Below the pieces are notes generated by a model, which ran no database searches, was not told where the DNA came from, and was given only the letters and a program-made list of their open reading frames with translations. From NCBI RefSeq assembly GCF_009905375.1, contig NC_133650.1:147206567-147270566 (forward strand): a stretch of DNA of 64,000 nucleotides, written 5' to 3'. The DNA comes from Apium graveolens. Lineage: Eukaryota > Streptophyta > Magnoliopsida > Apiales > Apiaceae. The position numbers and the translations under genes were made by a program. Numbering within the stretch: position 1 is the stretch's first letter; every line of letters starts with the position of its first letter. Shown here piece after piece: positions 57,655-64,000 of the stretch.

Positions 57655-58001
57655 GTTTTTTATGTATTTCTTCTTTCTTAAACAATATTGAACTTAGTAA
57701 TTGACTTTTATTGTTTTCAGTCATATTTTGCCCAAGTATCGTCGTATTTTTCTTTCGATTTTTCAAACTCAAGTTTATAACTTGGTTTTATCTTTCACAA
57801 TACATCAATCTAATAGGCTAAAATTAAGTCAAAGGCTTTATATTATAACTTGGTATTCTTGATACCTTACATGAAATGGGTTCAACCCTGATAAAATCTA
57901 AACATATCTTCTACATAGAAAAAATCCTAAGCAAGCAAAGCTTCAAGGTGCTTTTAAACCTACTTGTCACTCTGACAAGTGAGAATCGTGCTTCAACTAT
58001 T
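57655..58001. other. Convergent 3' spacer between antisense gene and Tat integrase
   Basis: An AT-rich gap of 347 bases lies between the two stop codons. T-rich runs (TTTTTTATGTATTTC) and TTAAACAATATTG could serve 3' end formation, but no clear poly(A) signal decides it. Confidence 0.5.
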
Positions 58002-58854
58002 TTACACATAGTAAACCTTCAGGTTTTGCGCATGCCAAGTCCTCGGGACTTCAAAACCATCCATAGTCTCCAGCTTGTAGGTTCTTCTACCCTGAACGCT
58101 CTTGACTTTGTACGGCCCTTCCCAATTTGGGGCAAGTTTCCCTTTCGGTCCTATACCAGAAGCTTCCACTTTCCTCAAGACTAAGTCACCTTGTTTGAAG
58201 AACCTTTCTTTAACCCTTAGGTTGTAGTAGAATGGAGCTTTTTTTCTGATATTCCACTATCTTCGCATGTGCCTCATCTCGTACTTCATCAATTAGATCC
58301 AGGGATAACCTTTGCCCTTCTTCATTTTCCTCAATATTGAAAGCTTGAATCCTGGGGGAGGAATGTGATATCTCTACAGGAACAACTGCTTTTGCACCAT
58401 ATGCTAACATGAAGGGAGTTGCTCCAGTCGTGACTCTACAGGTAGTCCTATAGGCCCATAGTATGGGGAGTATTTCATCCACCCAGTTATTCCTTGACTT
58501 CTCGATCCTCTTCTTTAGTCCATCCAGGATTATTCGATTTGCCACTTCCGCTTGCCCATTGGCTTGCGGGTGAGCCACAGATGTGAATCTTAACTCAATT
58601 TCATTGTCCTCACAATACTTCTTGAATTCCTCATTGTTGAACTGTGTTCCATTGTCAGTGACTAGGATGCAGGGAATTCCATACCGGCACATAATACTTT
58701 CCCACATGAATTGTGCAACCTGCTTAGCTGTGATCTTTGCCAAGGGTTTGGCTTCAATCCACTTGGTGAAATAATCAATGGCTACAATCAGAAACTTCCT
58801 TTGTGCCGTGGCCATGGGGAAAGGCCCTAGTATATCCATTCCCCACATAGCAAA
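58002..58854 (-). pseudogene. pol: Tat-lineage integrase, 5'-truncated
   Basis: Catalytic motifs read WGMDILGPFPMA (first Asp), AIDYFTKWIEAKPL, LVTDNGTQFNNEEF (second Asp) and HPQANGQAEVANRIIL (Glu), with the CRYGIP and WAYRTTCRVTTGATPF segments typical of Ogre/Tat integrases. The C-terminus after a one-base frameshift in an A-run near 58238 reads FKQGDLVLRKV, APNWEGPYKV and WHAQNLKVYYV before the stop at 58002. No chromodomain follows, unlike the Tekay elements. The N-terminal finger and everything upstream are separated by Tekay-3, which inserted between the GVTFA-type codons at 58854. Confidence 0.92.
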
Positions 58855-61800
58855 TGTAACACCCCCAGATCCGGGGTCAGGGATCCAGGTCGTCACGGTC
58901 CTTCTTTCCACAATATCACCTCACTTAATTAATAATACTAACCTTATGATGTGACCCCACACTAACACACACCACAACCCGTTATAGTCTCAGAGATGAA
59001 ATTGAAATAAGTACAAGTCTTTGAATCCACCATTTAAAAGTTATTACAACCCAAAATGATTACTTGATAAATTTACAGTTAATTGCCATTATCTGCCACA
59101 AGTTATAATTATACATAATTTGATTCTCAAAAGTAGAATGCCTGATCTACCAATAGATCTACCTCTGCAGCTATAGCAGCCACAACATCATCGGGAAGAC
59201 GCGGGATGCTTCCCACGCGCTTGCGCTGGGTCTGCTGGAGTCTGGCCATCTTTCCTAACTGTTGTTGTGTGATGAAGAAATAAAGCAAGAGTGAGCCTTA
59301 CAGCTCGCAAGATAATATATATAGTGATAACAATAATATAAGTATCTAAATGGATACTTACTAGAATCTTTATCGTGAGTAAGGTAATTACTTACTGGAT
59401 ATAAGTTTTAAAACAAGGGATGAAGTTACCAAATACTTCACTATACTTATATCATTGATAAAGCTACTTGAACTACCACTGTTCAAAGTATAATAAAATT
59501 CACGAGGTCATCCCATAGATGAGACCACAAATAAAACTTGAAAATATTTGATCTTTGAAATATTTTGAAAAGAGATGAAGTTACGAGATACTTCATTCAA
59601 TGGATACACCAGTAAAAATGTTTGACCCTGTCAATGCTTCGGCAACCACCCATTAGTAGCCTTTCAATCGAAATGCTACGGGTAGTGTTGCAGAATTATC
59701 CAAATGGATGATGAACTCATTACGGGAGTTTACCGCGCCAGGAAGACCACTTACGATGATCAGTCGTAGTAGTACAACCCCACCATTTTCTACATGTAGA
59801 GGAGAACCTGTCGGATTTACTTGTCAACCGAACACTGAACTCCTAGGGAATGGACCGCCTTAGCGGAACTTCCAGGCCATTTGGGCCAATATAATAAGGC
59901 TGGGCCGGCGCTACTCGACCACTTACGCCACTCCTAGTTCAGATGAAATCCATGACTCTGAAACGTAAAGCTCGTTTCCCCCTTTCCCCAAGTAGAAACT
60001 TGTTGATACGGCTCCACCAAGAAGTCGTATCTAGTTGGAAAGGAAAACTCACCGATATTTTCCAGGCGATGCCTGTTAATGGATTAACTTGTTCCAAGAA
60101 TTTTACTTCCCGAATATTGGGTAAGTAATCAAAAACTCTTTTACCAAGACAGCAACCTTGTTGCGAATATAAAACACACCACCGAGCCGGATCCCCCAGG
60201 TTTTGAGCGAGTATTTAAATCCCCTTTTTAAAAGGAAGATCTTAAATATAAAAATAGTTTTGGGATCCGCTCTAACTTTTGAAAATCATTTTAAAGACTC
60301 GAAAACACTTTAAAGAGTGTTTGGAGTAAAACTGATTTAATGAAGTAAATCAGTCCCCAGAAATTTAGAAAATGACTGAATATTATTATTTAAATAATAT
60401 TCCCATAAAGAATAATCTTTATAAAAATAATTGAAGTAGAAGTATTAAAACTTATACTTGAAACGAGTATTAAATAACCAAAGATATACTTATATGAAAG
60501 TACTATCTTTATTTGAATAATCGAAAATAAGTTTGATTATTGACACCTTATTCTTTAATAAAATAAAGAATATACCTCGACAAATAATCGGAGTCATAGA
60601 TCCTCAAATGAATATTCAAATAATATTCATTAAATAATATAAACTGAGTCATAAGCCTTCGAATGAATATTCAAATAATATTCAATAAATAATATAAAAG
60701 AGTCATAAGCCCTCCGATGAATATTCAAGTAATATTCAGATAAATAAATAAAAGGAGTCATACGCCTTCGAATAATATTCGAAATAATATTCAATAATAA
60801 AATAAAGTTTAAAGTTATCGAATAAACCTTATTCGATTAATAGTTTGGAAAAACTATAACCATATATATATATATAAATATATATATATATCCATATCCA
60901 TATATACAAAATGTACTCGGGATCCTCGACTCCCGATTTTAGAAAATATTTTCACCTTTGGGTCCCTATACTAAGGGTATATGCAAGTTACCGCTATCCT
61001 CTAGCATAGGTATTATCAACTGAACCAACAGATATATATTCCAAGAATATGAAACAGGCATGCATATATACCATATCACATGCTACAATATATCGCATCA
61101 TTTGCTAATTATCCAACATGCATCTATCGCAAGATAATGCAAATACATATATTCATCACAACAACAGTATAACGGATAGAATACTTGTCTGAGCGACTTG
61201 GGGTGATAAAAGGCTCGGGACGAGTCTGGTAACCTATAAACAACAAGTAAGTTGGAATTAAACCAAAATCACTTGTAAATCTATACTTTAACTAACTTAG
61301 ACTCTAACGCTTGTTTTGCGCTCACTGATTTGCTTAAGTCACTCGAGTACTCTCGGCTCCACCATTTTTAATAATTTAACCTTTACGAGTTTTAAGGCGA
61401 TTCCTTCGCGGGTGTTTTACCAACTGCCTAACACACTTACCATAAATGTTTCATACATTAATTAACCCTTTTTGGTCTTTAACCTATGTTTCAAAGTAAG
61501 GCGAGGGGAAAAGTTTCGTTCGCGAAACGCCGTTACTTGAAACGGTCGTTTCTCCTAAACCGTGCATCGGAATCGAACGAACTACATATCAAAACGAAGC
61601 TCGTAACATGAGCTATCTAAACATGGCAGTGGTCATAATCTAGCAGGGGGTTCTCGGGTCCTAATGCTATGCACAAAAACAGTCCAAAGAAAATCGGACG
61701 TTACGACGGCTATGTTTACGCGATTTCCCAATTTTAAACAACTCCAAATCATCTCACAATCAACCCACAATCACAACCCAATCCAAACTCCATCCATACT

Positions 61801-62981
61801 TTATCATAACAGCCCCAACAACTCAACATTAACAATTTATACTATTCTTTATCATGAATTTAAACTACACTTAAGTTCATTAATCAACAACCAAGATTTA
61901 CAACTCCAAAAACATCCCAAAACCCACTAATCTCTACATACACAACCATCAAGCCTCTCATGAACTATAATACTCATATTATGCTCTTAACATTCAATAA
62001 CAAAGCTTGGTTAAGAGATTATACCTTCCTTGAAGCTTTTTAACACAACACAAGAGCTTTGAATGCCTAAAGAACCTTGATCCTTGCTTGTATAACCTTA
62101 ATCTTTCATAAAAATTCAAGAAAACTAAAGTTATTTCTTGAAGGTTACTATTCACCATCTTCTTCCTTGATTTATTGGAAGAGATTGTGAAGGAATTTGG
62201 AGCTTAAACTTATAGCATATCCATATCTATGTACAAGGAAGCTTAGATAATTACCTTGTGATTTAACAATGCTTGGAACTTGATTTTTGATTTTTCTTCC
62301 TTTGAAAAAGATGAAAAGCCGAGAGCAAGATGATGAGAATGAAATGATTTTGTGTTTTTTTGATTTGTTTGGCTTAGCTTGGTTGATTTTTGTTGTTTGT
62401 TTTTGGTTAATGACCAATTTAACCTTGATTTTGTGTGGTTATAAACTAACCACATCTCCTTCCCTTTATGTCATGCTTATGTCATGCTCATGATGTCATC
62501 CTCCCCCCTTTGTCCTCTCCTTATTGGTTGGATGACCTCATCATCCCTAACCTTCTTGATTAACCTCCTAATTGTTTGCCTAATGACCGCTGATCTGTTA
62601 TACGGTTCGCTTAACTTTCGTTTTCGTTTATCGTTTGAGGGATCATACCCGGGATCTTATTACTTAGGTTCCCTTAACCTTTCTCAATATATTATATTCC
62701 TTTTATGATCCTCTCCTATAATCCTTTAATTTAAATCCTTTTTATCCTGTTACCTTTTTCTCAATTCTTTCCGTATCTAGTGGATTTCCGGGAAAAATCC
62801 AAGTGTTCGGAATTGGATTCTGACGATCTTTACATACACTTATATACTACATAGAGTACTAATAATATCCCATAAGATCAATAATAGAACCCCTACATAG
62901 TGTGGCATGAAAAGTTTTCTCATCCAGCAAAAACACTATTCATAAGGGTTTCAAAAATTTCCAAAAATTGGGGTTATTACA
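58855..62981 (-). repeat. Tekay-3 left LTR (3' LTR)
   Basis: It starts TGTAACACCCCCAGATCC and ends GGGGTTATTACA; 4127 bp. The first bases resemble the reverse complement of the ends of solo LTRs A and B, so these belong to related families. It contains a 55-bp tandem array and an AT microsatellite near 60861-60895. The ORFs inside are short and unconvincing. Confidence 0.88.
60591..60810. repeat. 55-bp tandem repeat, 4 units
   Basis: Units start with GAGTCATA at 60591, 60646, 60700 and 60755. Each carries GAATATTCAAATAATATTC or a variant, itself a partial palindrome. Divergence between units is visible, so the array is not recent. Confidence 0.85.
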
Positions 62982-62999
62982 GTCTCCCCTCCTTAAAAG
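62982..62999 (-). other. Tekay-3 polypurine tract
   Basis: The minus strand reads CTTTTAAGGAGGGGAGAC next to the LTR, similar to the Tekay-2 tract (GAGGGGAAGAC). Confidence 0.8.
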
Positions 63000-64000
63000 G
63001 ATTCCGTCCCGGAATCAGATAGAAATGAATAGGGATACTTTCTTAGTATTGCACTTTCTAACTCTCAAGTCAATTTTCCCACATTGTGGTTCTACCATCA
63101 AACTTATACTAGTTTGATAACCCTTCTCCTAAGCACTCGTTCCTTTTCACTCTATAACCCTTCCTGGTTGCTCCATATAGGTTACGTCTGGTTGCATGTC
63201 TATGCGCTCATATGCCTCTATTTATCTGGCATCTGAATTACACTTCCTTAACATTGATACGTGGAACACGCTATGAACTTACTACATGATCGGGGGTAGG
63301 GCTAGCTCATGTGCTAACTTCCCAAACGTCTTAATATATCCGAGGGTCCAACAAATTGTAGACTTAGCTTTCCTTTCTTTCCGAACCCCATCAATCCTTT
63401 CCAAGGGATACCTATAACATTACTAGGTCCTCTATTTCATACTCTTTATCCTTTCGTGTCAAGTCAACATACTTATCATGTCCATCTTGGGCTACTACCA
63501 GCCGTCCTCTGATTAGATCTATCATATCCTTGGTCCTTTGGACTACTGCGGGTCCGAGCATCTTGCGCTTTACAACTTTATCCTAACATAAGGGAGATCG
63601 ACATTGTCTTCCCTCAAGGATCTCATAAGGCGACATCTCGATAATGACACATGATCTATTGTCGTAAGATAACTCAATCCGAATTAAGTGATCATTCCAA
63701 ATTCTTTCAAGTCTATTACACAGACTCTCATTATAGCTTTTAGCATTAGAGCTTTTACTTCTCAATACCCATTCTTTTCTAGTTCGTAATCGCTACTGCC
63801 TTCCGTTCCTAATATTATACTGGTTATACTTTTGCTCGTTAGCGTTCTATAACCTTTTAATAACCACGTCAACCTTAGTATCACGAATGTGTTCCCATTC
63901 CGCATACTACCACCACTTTATTACTCCTTTTTCAGTTGTTTCTATTTTCCAAAGTTTGATTAATCATATAGAAGTAAAGGAATTTGTTGAGAGATCACTA
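63000..64000 (-). pseudogene. pol: Tekay-3 integrase end and chromodomain, heavily decayed
   Basis: At 63765-63583 the minus strand still reads RIWNDHLIRIELSYDNRS and RQCRSPLC, the same segment as WDDHLPLIEFSYNNSY in Tekay-2. Downstream at 63582-63340 broken text recalls KMLGPAVVQRTKDM and KYVDLTRKDKEYE. Near 63140 a degenerate form of VLRNK..LVRILWRN of the chromodomain can be guessed. Many stops and frameshifts are present. From 63766 to 64000 only diffuse similarity to the integrase core remains. Confidence 0.75.

Larger units (their letters stand above)
55034..58854 (-). mobile_element. Tat-lineage Ty3/gypsy fragment with antisense gene
   Basis: This is the 3' part of a minus-strand Tat-lineage element: integrase (58854-58002), then an antisense ORF on the plus strand (55619-57654), its promoter region, and tandem repeats (55034-55190). 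Antisense ORFs between pol and the 3' LTR and tandem repeats in that zone are known features of some Tat elements. The left side is cut by Sirevirus copy 2 at 55033 and the right side by Tekay-3 at 58855, so LTRs, gag and polymerase are not seen. Confidence 0.82.
58855..64000 (-). mobile_element. Tekay-3, Ty3/gypsy element, incomplete in window
   Basis: A third minus-strand Tekay-like element has inserted in the Tat integrase. It shows the 3' LTR (58855-62981), polypurine tract and degraded integrase/chromodomain, and continues beyond 64000. The expected left target duplication is GCAAA (58850-58854), which cannot be tested here. Its coding part is much more decayed than that of Tekay-1 or Tekay-2. 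Confidence 0.85.

Noticed and set aside
57175..57772. Minus-strand ORFs opposite exon 3 of the antisense gene
   Set aside because: They mirror the Ser/Glu codon repeats of the real exon and fit no pol continuation of the Tat element.
61664..62708. Short ORFs in the Tekay-3 LTR
   Set aside because: They are low-complexity His/Asn/Ser or Leu/Ser-rich translations of LTR sequence with no start context or partner copies.

Overview
This is AT-rich plant nuclear DNA made almost entirely of nested, decaying LTR retrotransposons. A plant origin is supported by the element lineages (Tekay/Del chromoviruses, a Tat-lineage Ty3/gypsy element, Sirevirus-like Ty1/copia elements), by initiator-tRNA-Met primer sites and by multi-kilobase LTRs. 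A eudicot with a repeat-rich genome is likely; the species cannot be told from these bases. I found no intact host gene, structural RNA gene or CRISPR array.

Layout. (1) 1-2750 and 24069-25135 are two related fragments of Tekay-like elements on the minus strand, each with a leader ORF, a primer site and part of an LTR. (2) The second fragment is split by a solo LTR of about 4.3 kb (2751-6292 plus 23273-24068, target duplication TACGA/TATGA). (3) That LTR is split by Tekay-1 (6293-23267, duplication GATAT). (4) Tekay-1 is split between gag and protease by another solo LTR of the first family (13189-17172, duplication TTCTT). Four layers can therefore be peeled by their target-site duplications. 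(5) 25136-32029 is Sirevirus copy 1, with an internal deletion and no 3' LTR. (6) 32031-32331 is the tail of an RNase H-like ORF on the plus strand, followed by 1.2 kb of unassigned AT-rich DNA. (7) 33567-55033 is Sirevirus copy 2, truncated at its 5' end; its LTR is split by the complete Tekay-2 element (33949-47167, duplication TCTTT). (8) 55034-58854 is the 3' part of a Tat-lineage element: a minus-strand integrase and, convergent to it on the plus strand, an intron-containing antisense gene with its own TATA box and a heat-shock-element-like cluster. (9) 58855-64000 is Tekay-3, inserted in the Tat integrase and running off the window.

Gene logic. All Tekay elements read on the minus strand in the order LTR, primer site, leader ORF, gag with zinc knuckles, protease, reverse transcriptase, RNase H, integrase, chromodomain, polypurine tract, LTR. 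The Sirevirus copies read on the minus strand and carry a long extra ORF between pol and the 3' LTR. Nearly every coding region is broken by stops or frameshifts, several of them C-to-T/G-to-A changes typical of methylated repeats. The best candidates for overlooked biology are the Tat antisense gene with its promoter, the leader ORFs shared by divergent Tekay elements, and a short motif in the Sireviruses that is complementary between LTR and internal RNA.
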